A stretch of 64,000 nucleotides of DNA from Curtobacterium sp. ER1/6 (GTDB taxonomy: Bacteria; Actinomycetota; Actinomycetes; Actinomycetales; Microbacteriaceae), in the NCBI RefSeq assembly GCF_001742745.1, contig NZ_MJAK01000005.1, forward strand, positions 186,001-250,000, given 5' to 3'. The first letter of the stretch is position 1. Every line of letters begins with the position of its first letter. The position numbers and the translations under genes are program-made. A model generated the notes under the pieces. That model was given only the letters and a program-made list of their open reading frames with translations. It did not search any database and was not told where the DNA came from. Below, in pieces: positions 1 through 8,018 of the stretch.

Positions 1-1
1 C

Positions 2-544
2 ATCTCCATCGTCGTCACGGTCGCGCTGTTTGCGTACACACAGATAACGACCGTCCGCGCCAGCCGGTCGCATGCGCGGGAGGCGGCCGTGCTCGAAGTA
101 CTCGACGCACTCGACCGAATCACAAGGCGCCGCACGTGGCCGACTGTTGCGAGGCTGTGGCACAAGCCAGAGTTGGACTACGCGCTCCTTGTCCCACGAC
201 TCCTCGTTGGACTGCCCAAACGCGACAGGGCGATCGCCACGTGGCTTGCCACCCAAGTGAACCTGATGAACGCCGCGTCCACGCAAAGCCAGGTCTTCAA
301 GGTCGCCCTCGAGGCGAGCAGCCGCATCGCGAACTGGCACATCGGCGAAGTGCCAACGTCGTGGTTCGAAAGCGCGGTCCGCGTGCACTCACCGCGCAAG
401 CCTCGCGGGAATCTCCGAGTACTCATGACCAGCATCGCGGCCGCAGCCGGGCTGCTATTGACCGGCCTGACGGCCAGCGCGGTCGCGGGAGTCGTCGCCG
501 GTCTAGCGCAGCTAAGCGTTCGGAAGGCGGCCGACAACGGCTGA
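2..544 (+). CDS. Unknown membrane protein, 5'-truncated by window edge
   Basis: The reading frame is open from base 2, so the start lies outside the window; the GTG at 89 is internal to the open frame and need not be the start. The visible N-terminal residues (ISIVVTVALFAYTQ) look like the end of a transmembrane helix. A roughly 115-residue polar, mostly helical-looking stretch follows, then a second hydrophobic segment near the C-terminus (AAAAGLLLTGLTASAVAGVVAGLA). This suggests a soluble domain between two membrane anchors. I recognise no family. Codon use is a little less GC-extreme than in the neighbours (TTT, ATA and GGG codons occur), which could mean accessory DNA. It converges with the DUF2510 gene, and I see no strong terminator hairpin in the 122 bases between them. 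Confidence 0.55.
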   Translation: MSIVVTVALFAYTQITTVRASRSHAREAAVLEVLDALDRITRRRTWPTVARLWHKPELDYALLVPRLLVGLPKRDRAIATWLATQVNLMNAASTQSQVFKVALEASSRIANWHIGEVPTSWFESAVRVHSPRKPRGNLRVLMTSIAAAAGLLLTGLTASAVAGVVAGLAQLSVRKAADNG

Positions 545-666
545 CGTCGAGGTGCCGTGGAACAGAACCCCGAAATCCGTGGAACGCCCGTCGTTGCTGG
601 GATCAGCGATCCGCGCCGACACTGGCATCCGCGAATTAGACCGAACGCCTCGCGGGGGCCGGTCAG

Positions 667-1242
667 CTACGGCAGCATCTGCTGGAACAGCGCCGCAGCG
701 CGCACCACGCCGAAGACCGTGCCGACGGCGCAGACCGCGAGGTACGTCCACAGCGGCCACATCGCCCGACCCGGTGCCACCTTCCGCATGACGACGAACC
801 GCCCGATCACGTAGACGATGGCGGACAGGAACGCCCAGGGCCAGGGGAAGGGCCGGACGACACCACGCCGTCGGAGCGCACGGTGGTCGAGGAACGCGAG
901 CAGCACCGATGCCCCGTAGAGGAGCAGTCCGCCGACCTGCAGGACGAAGTAGCCGACGGTGTAGACGGATGCCGGGTCGAGCGCCTGCAGGCCACCCGGG
1001 CCGATGGTGCGGAACCGGAACTCCGGCCTGTAGGCGAACTGGAGCAGCACGACGAGGACCGGTTGGAGTGCCATCAACCAGATCGGGAGGGTGTCCGTCG
1101 CCACTCCGTCCGGGATCCGGGGACGCTGCACCGGCCCGGCGGGCGGACTGACGTGCTGCGTCCAGGCGGTGCCGTCCCACCAGCGGTACCCGGGCTGTCC
1201 GGACGGGTCCGGGTACCAGCCGGGCGGCGTCGTGGTCGACAT
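667..1242 (-). CDS. DUF2510 domain membrane protein
   Basis: The protein has 191 residues. It begins with a DUF2510 module (PPGWYPDPSGQPGYRWWDG, then TAWTQH), a short Trp-rich motif typical of actinobacterial membrane proteins. About four hydrophobic helices follow (around LPIWLMALQPVLVVLL, VYTVGYFVLQVGGLLLYGASV, WPWAFLSAIVYVIGRFVV and WPLWTYLAVCAVGTVF). The start at 1242 is chosen because an AGGGG ribosome-binding site sits just upstream and the protein then opens directly on the DUF2510 motif; the frame could extend 13 codons further. The molecular function is unknown. The gene runs in the same direction as the downstream-strand lacI-type gene at 1300 but probably has its own promoter. Confidence 0.8.
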   Translation of the reverse strand: MSTTTPPGWYPDPSGQPGYRWWDGTAWTQHVSPPAGPVQRPRIPDGVATDTLPIWLMALQPVLVVLLQFAYRPEFRFRTIGPGGLQALDPASVYTVGYFVLQVGGLLLYGASVLLAFLDHRALRRRGVVRPFPWPWAFLSAIVYVIGRFVVMRKVAPGRAMWPLWTYLAVCAVGTVFGVVRAAALFQQMLP

Positions 1243-1299
1243 CGGATCCCCTCGTGCATCGGCGGGAGCAGCGTGCCCCACACCGTCAGAACCTAACGG

Positions 1300-2340
1300 T
1301 CAGGAATCCGCGCCGCTCGAGCCCCTCGCCACCAGCCGCACGGGGTTGCGGACCCGCCCACGCCGCACCCGCCCCTCGATGCTCTCGACGAGTGCCTCCG
1401 CAGCCAGCCGTCCGAGCTCCTGCAGGTTCATGTCCACGCTGGTCAGGTGCGGCCGAGCGCCCTCGACCAGGATGTCCCAGTTGTCGAACCCGACGACGGC
1501 GACGTCGTCCGGGATCCTCCGTCCGGACTCACGGACCGCGTCCATGACCCCGCGGGCGATGTGGTCGCTCCCCGCGACGACCGCGTCGACGTCGGGGTGT
1601 GCCGCGAGGAGCCGGCCGGCCGCCTGCCGTCCCCAGGACTCGTCCCAGGCACCGAACACCAGGCCCGGGTTGCCGACGAGCTCGAGACCGTGGTCCTCCA
1701 TCGCGGCGGCGGCCCCGCGCAGGCGGTCCCGGGCTGCCGCGTAGGTGTCCTCGCCGTTGACGATCGCGATGCGGCGACGGCCGGCGGCGACCAGGTGCTC
1801 GACGGCGATCCGCCCCGCCAGTTCGTTGTCCGGCTCGAAGGACAGGTCCTGTTCGTCGGTCGAGGGTGCGTAGACGTAGACGACGGGGACGTCCGGCTTC
1901 GCCTGCATCGGCGGCCGGGGGTTCGTCGTGCGGCCCACGACCAGCACGCCGTCGACCCGCCGGGTCAGCAGGGACTGCAGCTGCAGCTGTTCCCGGAGCG
2001 CGCTGTCGCGGGCGTCGGCGAGCAGGACGCTCAGCGACCCGGCACCGAACGCGTCCTCGGCGCCGAGCAGGATCGGCAGCACGAACCGGTTGTCGAGGTC
2101 GCTCGTGAGCATGCCGATGGTGTTGGTGGACGCGCGGTTCAGGGCACGGGCGAAGGGGTTCGGCGTGAACGAGAGTGCGGCGGCGGCGGCGAGGACGGCC
2201 TCTCGAGAGCGGGCGCTCACGTGCGCCCGACCGTTGAGCGCCTTGGACGCGGTCGCGACGGAGACGCCGGCTGCGCGCGCGACGTCGGCCAGCGTCGTGG
2301 TCTCGGTCGTGGCCCCGTTGCGGTGATCGTCGTCGTCCAT
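1300..2340 (-). CDS. LacI-family transcriptional repressor
   Basis: The protein has 346 residues. The N-terminus carries the LacI helix-turn-helix (TTLADVARAAGVSVATASKALNG) and the rest is a periplasmic-binding-protein-like sensor domain (NTIGMLTSDLDNRFVLPILL, then VVGFDNWDIL near the end), the normal LacI length. The start at 2340 follows a good GGAGGGG site; an upstream in-frame extension of 20 codons has no such site. It is transcribed away from the sugar ABC transporter at 2525, and the intervening region holds palindromic GAAACCGGTTTC-type operators. It is therefore the likely repressor of the transporter and GH127 locus, and probably of itself. The effector is unknown; an arabinose oligosaccharide is plausible from the context. 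Confidence 0.88.
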   Translation of the reverse strand: MDDDDHRNGATTETTTLADVARAAGVSVATASKALNGRAHVSARSREAVLAAAAALSFTPNPFARALNRASTNTIGMLTSDLDNRFVLPILLGAEDAFGAGSLSVLLADARDSALREQLQLQSLLTRRVDGVLVVGRTTNPRPPMQAKPDVPVVYVYAPSTDEQDLSFEPDNELAGRIAVEHLVAAGRRRIAIVNGEDTYAAARDRLRGAAAAMEDHGLELVGNPGLVFGAWDESWGRQAAGRLLAAHPDVDAVVAGSDHIARGVMDAVRESGRRIPDDVAVVGFDNWDILVEGARPHLTSVDMNLQELGRLAAEALVESIEGRVRRGRVRNPVRLVARGSSGADS

Positions 2341-2348
2341 GTGCCCCT

Positions 2349-2362
2349 CCGAAACCAGTTTA
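2349..2362. promoter_or_regulatory. Secondary LacI-type operator half-palindrome
   Basis: The sequence CCGAAACCAGTTTACG resembles the perfect palindrome at 2406-2421 but has a central A and an imperfect right arm. It lies immediately upstream of the lacI-type start, within its leader. It would suit autoregulation or DNA looping with the stronger site about 55 bp away. This is inferred from sequence symmetry alone. Confidence 0.4.
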
Positions 2363-2371
2363 CGAAAGTTC

Positions 2372-2401
2372 TTGACACTGCGGCAAGCGTCCTCGTACAT
2401 T
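2372..2401 (+). promoter_or_regulatory. Promoter of the sugar ABC/GH127 locus
   Basis: A perfect -35 TTGACA (2372-2377) is followed after 18 bp by TACATT (2396-2401). The main operator begins 5 bp downstream of the -10, where a bound LacI repressor would block initiation. It is oriented towards the transporter genes at 2525. Confidence 0.6.
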
Positions 2402-2405
2402 GCTC

Positions 2406-2421
2406 CCGAAACCGGTTTCGG
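2406..2421. promoter_or_regulatory. LacI-family operator, perfect 16-bp palindrome
   Basis: CCGAAACCGGTTTCGG is a perfect palindrome with the central CG step typical of LacI-family operators. It sits just downstream of the predicted -10 element and about 105 bp before the binding-protein gene. Confidence 0.65.
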
Positions 2422-2524
2422 TTCTGCTCGACGAAGAGTTCCTCTTGGGGAGGTGCGCTCGCCGGGACGGACGTTGCCGGACCCGAACGGCGATCACGTC
2501 GCATTCAGAGAGGAACCCGTGATC

Positions 2525-3775
2525 ATGCGCACCAAGACTGTTGTCCGCATCGGCGCGCTGGTGGCAGCAGCCAGCGTCGTCGCCGGTCTCACCGGATGTT
2601 CTGCCCAGTCCTCCGGCTCCGGTTCGTCCGGCGCCGCGAAGGGCACGTACACCTTCTGGGACCCGTACCCCCAGTACGACGCCTCGTCGGACTGGGGCAA
2701 GCTCGTCGCCCAGTGCGGCAAGGACGCCGGCGTCACCGTCAAGCGCACCGGCTACGACACGTCCGACCTGACGAACAAGGCGCTGCTCGCCGGCCAGCAG
2801 GGCAAGTCGCCCGACGTGCTGCTCGTCGACAACCCGGTCGTCTCGACCCTCGCCCAGGCCGGCATCCTGACCGACACCGCGACGAGCGGGCTCGAGACCG
2901 GCGACATCGCGCAGAACATCCTCGGCGCCGGGGTCATCGACGGCAAGACGTACGGCGTCCCGATCGGCGCGAACACCCTGGCGCTGTACTACAACCCCAA
3001 GGTGCTGCAGGCGGCGGGCGTCGACCCCTCGTCCGTCAAGGACTGGGACTCGCTGACCGCGGCACTCGCGAAGGTGAAGGCGGCGGGGAAGAAGGGCATC
3101 ACCTTCTCCGGCATCAACACCGAGGAGGGCTCGTTCCAGTTCCTCCCGTGGTTCTGGGGCGCCGACGCCGACCTGACCAAGCTCGACTCCGCGAAGGCCG
3201 AGGAGGCGCTGAACCTCTGGAAGGGGTGGATCGACGAGGGGTACGCCCCGAACTCGGTGATCCAGAACACCCAGACGACCAGCTGGCAGGAGTTCCAGTC
3301 GGGCGACTTCGCCTTCGGTGAGAACGGCACCTGGCAGAAGGACGCGGCGAAGCAGATGGGCGCCGGCGTCATCACGATCCCCGCGAAGGACGGCGGAGCG
3401 GCCCCGGTGCCGACCGGCGGCGAGTTCTTCACGATCCCGGTGCAGCAGGACGACGCCCGCTACGCGACCACGAAGAAGATCGTCGAGTGCCTGTCCTCGG
3501 GCGACAACGTCGTGAAGACGGACAACACGCTGAACTACGTCGCCGCGTCGAAGGACCTCCAGCAGCAGCAGCTGTCCGGCAACGCCGACCTCAAGACCTG
3601 GGTCGAGGCCGTCGGTGCCGCCCGCGCGCGCACCGGGGACGACCTCGGCGTGAAGTACCCGGTCATCTCCGAGCAGCTCTGGACGGCCGTGCAGAAGGCC
3701 GAGTCCGGCTCGGCGTCGCCGTCCGACGCCCTGCAGTCCGCCCAGCAGGCCGTCGACGAGAAGCTGCAGAAGTAG
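2525..3775 (+). CDS. Sugar ABC transporter substrate-binding lipoprotein
   Basis: The protein has 416 residues and is a family 1 extracellular solute-binding protein. It opens with a basic n-region (MRTKTVVR), a hydrophobic stretch and the lipobox LTGC at about residues 22-25, so it should be lipid-anchored on the outer face of the membrane. A Ser/Gly-rich spacer follows, then a binding-protein fold with motifs such as GANTLALYYNPKVLQAAGV. It probably captures an oligosaccharide for the two permeases that follow (59 bp to the first). A GTG six bases upstream (2519) is an alternative start and is nearer the AGAGAGGA site. No ATPase gene is present, so the importer presumably uses a shared MsiK-type ATPase, as is common in actinobacteria. 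Confidence 0.9.
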   Translation: MRTKTVVRIGALVAAASVVAGLTGCSAQSSGSGSSGAAKGTYTFWDPYPQYDASSDWGKLVAQCGKDAGVTVKRTGYDTSDLTNKALLAGQQGKSPDVLLVDNPVVSTLAQAGILTDTATSGLETGDIAQNILGAGVIDGKTYGVPIGANTLALYYNPKVLQAAGVDPSSVKDWDSLTAALAKVKAAGKKGITFSGINTEEGSFQFLPWFWGADADLTKLDSAKAEEALNLWKGWIDEGYAPNSVIQNTQTTSWQEFQSGDFAFGENGTWQKDAAKQMGAGVITIPAKDGGAAPVPTGGEFFTIPVQQDDARYATTKKIVECLSSGDNVVKTDNTLNYVAASKDLQQQQLSGNADLKTWVEAVGAARARTGDDLGVKYPVISEQLWTAVQKAESGSASPSDALQSAQQAVDEKLQK

Positions 3776-3833
3776 CCGACGGCGGCACCAGCACCACCAC
3801 CACCCGCACCACCGAACGGAAGCCGACACGACC

Positions 3834-4805
3834 ATGACGACCGACACGACGTCACTGCGACCGTCGGCTGCGCGTCCCCGGGCCGAGGACACCAGCTCCT
3901 CGGCCCGGAGCCGCCGCGCACACGCGCAGCGGAGAGCGCAGCTCACGGCCTGGGCGTTCCTCGCCCCGGTGGCCCTCTACCTCGTGCTCTTCTACGCGTA
4001 CCCGCTCTGGAAGAACATCGAGCTGAGCCTCAAGCACTACACGGTGGCGTCCTTCGTCTCCGGCAACGCCCCCTTCGTCGGCCTGCAGAACTTCGTCGAC
4101 GTGTTCTCGAGCGCGACCTTCGCCCCGGCGATCTGGCACACGGCCGTCTTCGTGCTCGTGTCGATCGCCGTGCAGTTCGCCCTCGGGCTCGCCCTCGCGG
4201 TGTTCTTCCACGAGCACTTCCCCCTGTCGGGCCTGCTCCGCGCACTGTTCCTCGTGCCGTGGCTCCTGCCGCTGCTCGTGTCCGCGAGCACGTGGTCGTG
4301 GATGATGAACAGCGACTCGGGCATCGTGAACGCGTTCCTCGAAGCGGTCGGCATCGGACAGATCAACTGGCTGACGAGCCCGGAGTGGTCGCTCTTCGCC
4401 GTCCTCGTCGCGAACATCTGGATCGGCATCCCGTTCAACCTCGTGATCATGTACTCCGGCCTGCAGGGCATCCCGGGGGAGCTCTACGAGGCCGCGTCCC
4501 TGGACGGGGCGAACGGCTGGCAGCGCTTCTGGCGGATCACCTTCCCGCTGCTCCGTCCGGTCACGGCGATCACCCTGCTGCTCGGCTTCGTCTACACGCT
4601 CAAGGTCTTCGACATCATCTGGATCATGACGAAGGGCGGCCCGTCCGGCTCGTCCACCACCCTCGCCATCTGGTCCTACCAACTGGGCTTCGGATCGCTC
4701 CTGCCCGACTTCAGCTTCGCCGCGACCGTGGGCAACGTGCTCATCGTCATCGCCCTGGTCGTCGGCCTGATCTACGCGCGCGTGCAGCGCCGACTGGAGG
4801 TGTGA
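3834..4805 (+). CDS. Carbohydrate ABC transporter permease, MalF type
   Basis: The protein has 323 residues. A polar N-terminus of about 40 residues precedes six predicted transmembrane helices, the first around LTAWAFLAPVALYLVLFYAYP. The cytoplasmic EAA loop that docks the ATPase is visible (YEAASLDGANGWQRFWRITF). It should form a heterodimeric channel with the permease encoded 1 base further on and receive substrate from the upstream binding lipoprotein. The ribosome-binding site is weak (CGGAAG). Confidence 0.9.
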   Translation: MTTDTTSLRPSAARPRAEDTSSSARSRRAHAQRRAQLTAWAFLAPVALYLVLFYAYPLWKNIELSLKHYTVASFVSGNAPFVGLQNFVDVFSSATFAPAIWHTAVFVLVSIAVQFALGLALAVFFHEHFPLSGLLRALFLVPWLLPLLVSASTWSWMMNSDSGIVNAFLEAVGIGQINWLTSPEWSLFAVLVANIWIGIPFNLVIMYSGLQGIPGELYEAASLDGANGWQRFWRITFPLLRPVTAITLLLGFVYTLKVFDIIWIMTKGGPSGSSTTLAIWSYQLGFGSLLPDFSFAATVGNVLIVIALVVGLIYARVQRRLEV

Positions 4806-4806
4806 G

Positions 4807-5697
4807 GTGGCCACCACGACCGTCACCCGAGCCGTGACGACCCGGAGCACCCGCGGCCGGCAGCGTGGCACGGGCACTCCGCCCGCGGCGAAGCGCTGGT
4901 GGCGGACCGCCCTCGGCGTCGTCCTCACCGCCGTCATGCTGTTCCCGGTCTACTGGATGGTGAACGTCTCGCTCACCCGCGACCAGGACATGCGCAAGAG
5001 CCCGCCGAACCTGATCCCGATCGACGGCACCCTGCACGGGTACAGCACCGTGCTCGGCCAGCAGCTGCCGTTCCTCGGCACGAGCCTGCTCGTCGGCCTC
5101 GGCACCGTGGTGCTGACGCTCGCGCTGTCGGCCCCGGCCGCCTACTCGCTCGCCAAGCTGGGCCCCCGGGGCGGCGGCGCCATGAGCTTCGTGCTCCTCA
5201 TCGCGCAGATGATCCCCGCGATCATCATGGCGATGGGCTTCTACACGATCTACGTGCAGCTCGGGATCCTCGACACCGTGTGGGGGCTCATCCTCGCCGA
5301 CTCGACGATCGCGGTGCCCTTCGGCGTGCTCATCTTCACGGCGTTCATGCGGGGGATCCCGGACGAACTCCTCAACGCGGCCCGCATCGACGGCGCGAGC
5401 ACCTGGCGCACCTTCACGTCCGTCGTCATGCCCGTCAGCCGCAACTCGATCGTGACGGTCTCGCTCTTCAGCTTCCTGTGGGCCTGGTCGGACTTCCTGT
5501 TCGCCAACACCCTCGACGGCGGCGGGGACGCGAAGCCGATCACCCTCGGCATCTACGCCTACATCGGCAACAACAACCAGGAGTGGAACTCGATCATGGC
5601 CACCGCCGTGGTCGCGTCGATCCCCGCCGCGGTGCTCCTCGTCCTCGCCCAGCGCTACGTCGCCGCCGGTGTCACCGCCGGCGCCGTGAAGGACTGA
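4807..5697 (+). CDS. Carbohydrate ABC transporter permease, MalG type
   Basis: The protein has 296 residues and is the second channel subunit. After a basic N-terminus, the first membrane helix ([20 protein letters not shown]) and five more can be seen. The EAA-type loop reads LNAARIDGASTWRTFTSVVM. The GTG start lies 1 base after the stop of the first permease, and its GGAGG site is inside the end of that gene, so translation is coupled. It belongs to the same transcript as the upstream importer genes and the GH127 gene that follows. Confidence 0.9.
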   Translation: MATTTVTRAVTTRSTRGRQRGTGTPPAAKRWWRTALGVVLTAVMLFPVYWMVNVSLTRDQDMRKSPPNLIPIDGTLHGYSTVLGQQLPFLGTSLLVGLGTVVLTLALSAPAAYSLAKLGPRGGGAMSFVLLIAQMIPAIIMAMGFYTIYVQLGILDTVWGLILADSTIAVPFGVLIFTAFMRGIPDELLNAARIDGASTWRTFTSVVMPVSRNSIVTVSLFSFLWAWSDFLFANTLDGGGDAKPITLGIYAYIGNNNQEWNSIMATAVVASIPAAVLLVLAQRYVAAGVTAGAVKD

Positions 5698-5729
5698 CGC
5701 ACCCGCACCCCACGTCCCAGGAGGACATC

Positions 5730-7664
5730 GTGACCATCACCCACACCACCGTCCCGGCCGGTCCCGTCGTGCCCTCGACCGGTGCGCTCCGCCCCCTGCC
5801 GCTCGGCGACCTGCGCCTGACCGGCGGCTACTGGGCCGACTGGCAGCAGCGGAACGCGGACACCGTGATCCGGCACTGCGAGACCTGGATGGAGCGCATC
5901 GGCTGGACCGGGAACTTCGACGCCGCGGCGACCGGCGCGCCGTTCGACCACGCCGGCATCGAGTTCGTCGACTCCGAGGTCTACAAGCTGCTCGAGGCCA
6001 TGGCCTGGCAGCTCGGCGTGCAGCACGACGACGACCTGGCCGAGCGCTACGACCGGCTGGTCGACCGGGTCGCCGGGGCGCAGGACGCCGACGGGTACCT
6101 CCACACGAGCTTCGGCCGACCCTGGCAGCGGCCCCGGTGGTCCGACCTGGAGTGGGGCCACGAGCTCTACTCGATGGGGCACCTGCTGCAGGCCGCGGTC
6201 GCGCGGCTGCGCACCGCCGGCGGCGGACGGCTCGTCGACGTGGCGGTCCGCGTCGCCGACCACCTGGTCGACGTGTTCGGGACGGGCGGACGGGAGGCGG
6301 TGTGCGGCCACCCGGAGATCGAGCCGGCCCTCGTGGAACTCGGCCGGGCGACCGGCGACCACCGGTACGTCGACCTGGCGCGGACGTTCGTCGAGCGCCG
6401 CGGCCACGGTCTGCTCGCGCCGATCGAGTACGGCCAGGAGTACTTCCAGGACGACGTCCCCGTCCGCGACGCCGACGTGCTGCGTGGCCACGCCGTCCGG
6501 GCGCTCTACCTGGCGGCCGGAGCGGTCGACGTCGCGGTCGAGACCGGTGACGCCGAGCTGCTCCGCGCGGTCGAGACGCAGTGGGCGAACACCGTGGCGA
6601 AGCGGACCTACCTGACCGGCGCGATGGGCGCCCACCACCAGGACGAGGCGTTCGGTGCCGACTACGAGCTGCCGCCGGACCGCGAGTACGGCGAGACGTG
6701 CGCGGCGATCGCGTCGAACATGCTCTCGTGGCGGCTGTTGCTCGAGACGGGGGAGTCGAAGTACGCCGACCTGATCGAGCGCACGCTGTACAACGCGGTG
6801 ATGGTCGCCCCGCGCGAGGACGGCCGGGCCTTCTTCTACGCGAACACCATGCACCAGCGCGTCGAGGGCACCGTGCCGCCGGAGGACGAGGTGCTCCGGC
6901 GCGCCCTGTCGAGCCTGCGTGCCCCGTGGTTCGAGGTGTCGTGCTGCCCGACGAACCTGTCCCGCACGATCGCCAGCGTGCAGTCCGTCTTCGCGACCGT
7001 GAGCGACGACGGCCTGCAGCTGCACCAGTACGGCGACTACGAGGTCGACACCGTCGTCGGCAACGGCACCCGGGCGGCGTTCTCGGTGCGCTCCGACTGG
7101 CCGCACGCCGGCCGGGTCGAGGTCGTCGCGACCGCTGACTCGGACGGCCCGGTCGCCCTCCGACTGCGGGTACCGTCCTGGTCTTCGGGAGCCACCCTCG
7201 ACGTGGCTGGCCAGGCGGTGCCCGTGGTGGGCGACACCGTCACCGTGACGCGGGCCTTCGCCGCGGGCGACCGCGTCGTCCTCGACGTGCCCGTCCGTGC
7301 CCGCATCACCGTGCCGGACGCCCGGATCGACGCGGTGCGCGGCACCGTCGCGGTCGAGCGCGGCCCCCTGGTCTACGCGCTCGAGTCCACCGACCTGGGC
7401 GCCGACGTGCGTGACGTCACGGTGCCGACCGGTGTCGAGCCCGAGGACGGCGGTGTCGACGACGTGCGCATCGCGGTCCGGGTGCACCCGACACCGGAGC
7501 CGGACGCGCTGCCGTACCGGAGCGCCGACGGCACGACCGACCACGAGACCGGCCGCGCCGCGGACGGTGCGGCCGGCGACGGCCGGACCGTCCGCCTGGT
7601 GCCCTACGCGTCCTGGGGCAACCGCGGTCCCTCGACCATGCGGGTCTTCCTGCCCGTCGGGTAG
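5730..7664 (+). CDS. GH127 beta-L-arabinofuranosidase family enzyme
   Basis: The protein has 644 residues and belongs to the DUF1680/GH127 family, whose members remove beta-L-arabinofuranose from plant hydroxyproline-rich glycoproteins and some pectin side chains. The zinc-thiolate site of characterised members can be matched: an E-T-C motif at residues 322-324 and a Cys-Cys pair at 405-406 (SCCPTNLSRT), one of which is the nucleophile in known enzymes. The (alpha/alpha)6 barrel region and a C-terminal beta region are both present. There is no signal peptide, so it should act in the cytoplasm on oligosaccharides brought in by the upstream ABC transporter. The GTG start has an AGGAGG site. Some GH127 members act on other sugars, so the exact substrate is inferred. 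Confidence 0.85.
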   Translation: MTITHTTVPAGPVVPSTGALRPLPLGDLRLTGGYWADWQQRNADTVIRHCETWMERIGWTGNFDAAATGAPFDHAGIEFVDSEVYKLLEAMAWQLGVQHDDDLAERYDRLVDRVAGAQDADGYLHTSFGRPWQRPRWSDLEWGHELYSMGHLLQAAVARLRTAGGGRLVDVAVRVADHLVDVFGTGGREAVCGHPEIEPALVELGRATGDHRYVDLARTFVERRGHGLLAPIEYGQEYFQDDVPVRDADVLRGHAVRALYLAAGAVDVAVETGDAELLRAVETQWANTVAKRTYLTGAMGAHHQDEAFGADYELPPDREYGETCAAIASNMLSWRLLLETGESKYADLIERTLYNAVMVAPREDGRAFFYANTMHQRVEGTVPPEDEVLRRALSSLRAPWFEVSCCPTNLSRTIASVQSVFATVSDDGLQLHQYGDYEVDTVVGNGTRAAFSVRSDWPHAGRVEVVATADSDGPVALRLRVPSWSSGATLDVAGQAVPVVGDTVTVTRAFAAGDRVVLDVPVRARITVPDARIDAVRGTVAVERGPLVYALESTDLGADVRDVTVPTGVEPEDGGVDDVRIAVRVHPTPEPDALPYRSADGTTDHETGRAADGAAGDGRTVRLVPYASWGNRGPSTMRVFLPVG

Positions 7665-7671
7665 GTGCGCT

Positions 7672-7704
7672 GCGGACGGGAGGCGAGCCGCGCCTCCCGT
7701 CCGC
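7672..7704 (+). terminator. Hairpin terminator/attenuator after GH127 gene
   Basis: Perfect 14-bp arms (GCGGACGGGAGGCG at 7672-7685, complement at 7691-7704) enclose a 5-base loop. It is a short member of the recurring GGACGGGAGGCG hairpin family of this window. It lies between the GH127 gene and the helix-turn-helix gene and should reduce read-through into the downstream genes. Confidence 0.65.
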
Positions 7705-7746
7705 CGCGGACCCGGCCACCCGCCGAGCGGGCCGAGAGGAGGAGCG

Positions 7747-7968
7747 ATGACGCTCGACCACACCGAGCGGCCGACGATCTACGACGTGGCGCTCGTCGCC
7801 GGGGTGTCGCACCAGACGGTGTCCCGCGTCCTGAACTGCCCGGAGACGGTGCGACCGGTGAACCGCCACCGCGTCCTCGCGGTCATCGCCTACCTGGGCT
7901 ACGAGCGGAACGCCGAGGCGGAGCGCCTCGGCCGGCTCCACAAGCACCCCGCCGACAGCGCGGAGTGA
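7747..7968 (+). CDS. Stand-alone LacI-type helix-turn-helix protein
   Basis: The protein has only 73 residues. Almost all of it is a LacI-family DNA-binding headpiece (TIYDVALVAGVSHQTVSRVLN, then a hinge-like VLAVIAYLGYERNAEA). The usual sensor domain of about 270 residues is missing, and the frame ends cleanly at TGA without sensor-domain remnants in the 50 bases before the next gene. The start is well supported by GAGAGGAGGAGCG before ATG. It lies inside the glycan locus, after a hairpin and 50 bp before the secreted glycosidase. It could bind the same operators as the full-length LacI protein without responding to sugar. It could also be a truncated regulator that has been kept. Confidence 0.75.
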   Translation: MTLDHTERPTIYDVALVAGVSHQTVSRVLNCPETVRPVNRHRVLAVIAYLGYERNAEAERLGRLHKHPADSAE

Positions 7969-8018
7969 CCACACCACCGCACCGGGACCACCACCCGGTG
8001 CACCACGAGGAGGAAGCA

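Noticed and set aside
2360..3946. Long minus-strand open frame opposite the binding-protein gene
   Set aside because: It is Arg/Gly/Val-rich shadow sequence caused by high GC; the plus strand has a lipobox and family motifs.
5655..7763. 700-codon minus-strand frame opposite the GH127 gene
   Set aside because: Its composition is that of a shadow frame and it has no family motifs, while GH127 motifs are clear on the plus strand.
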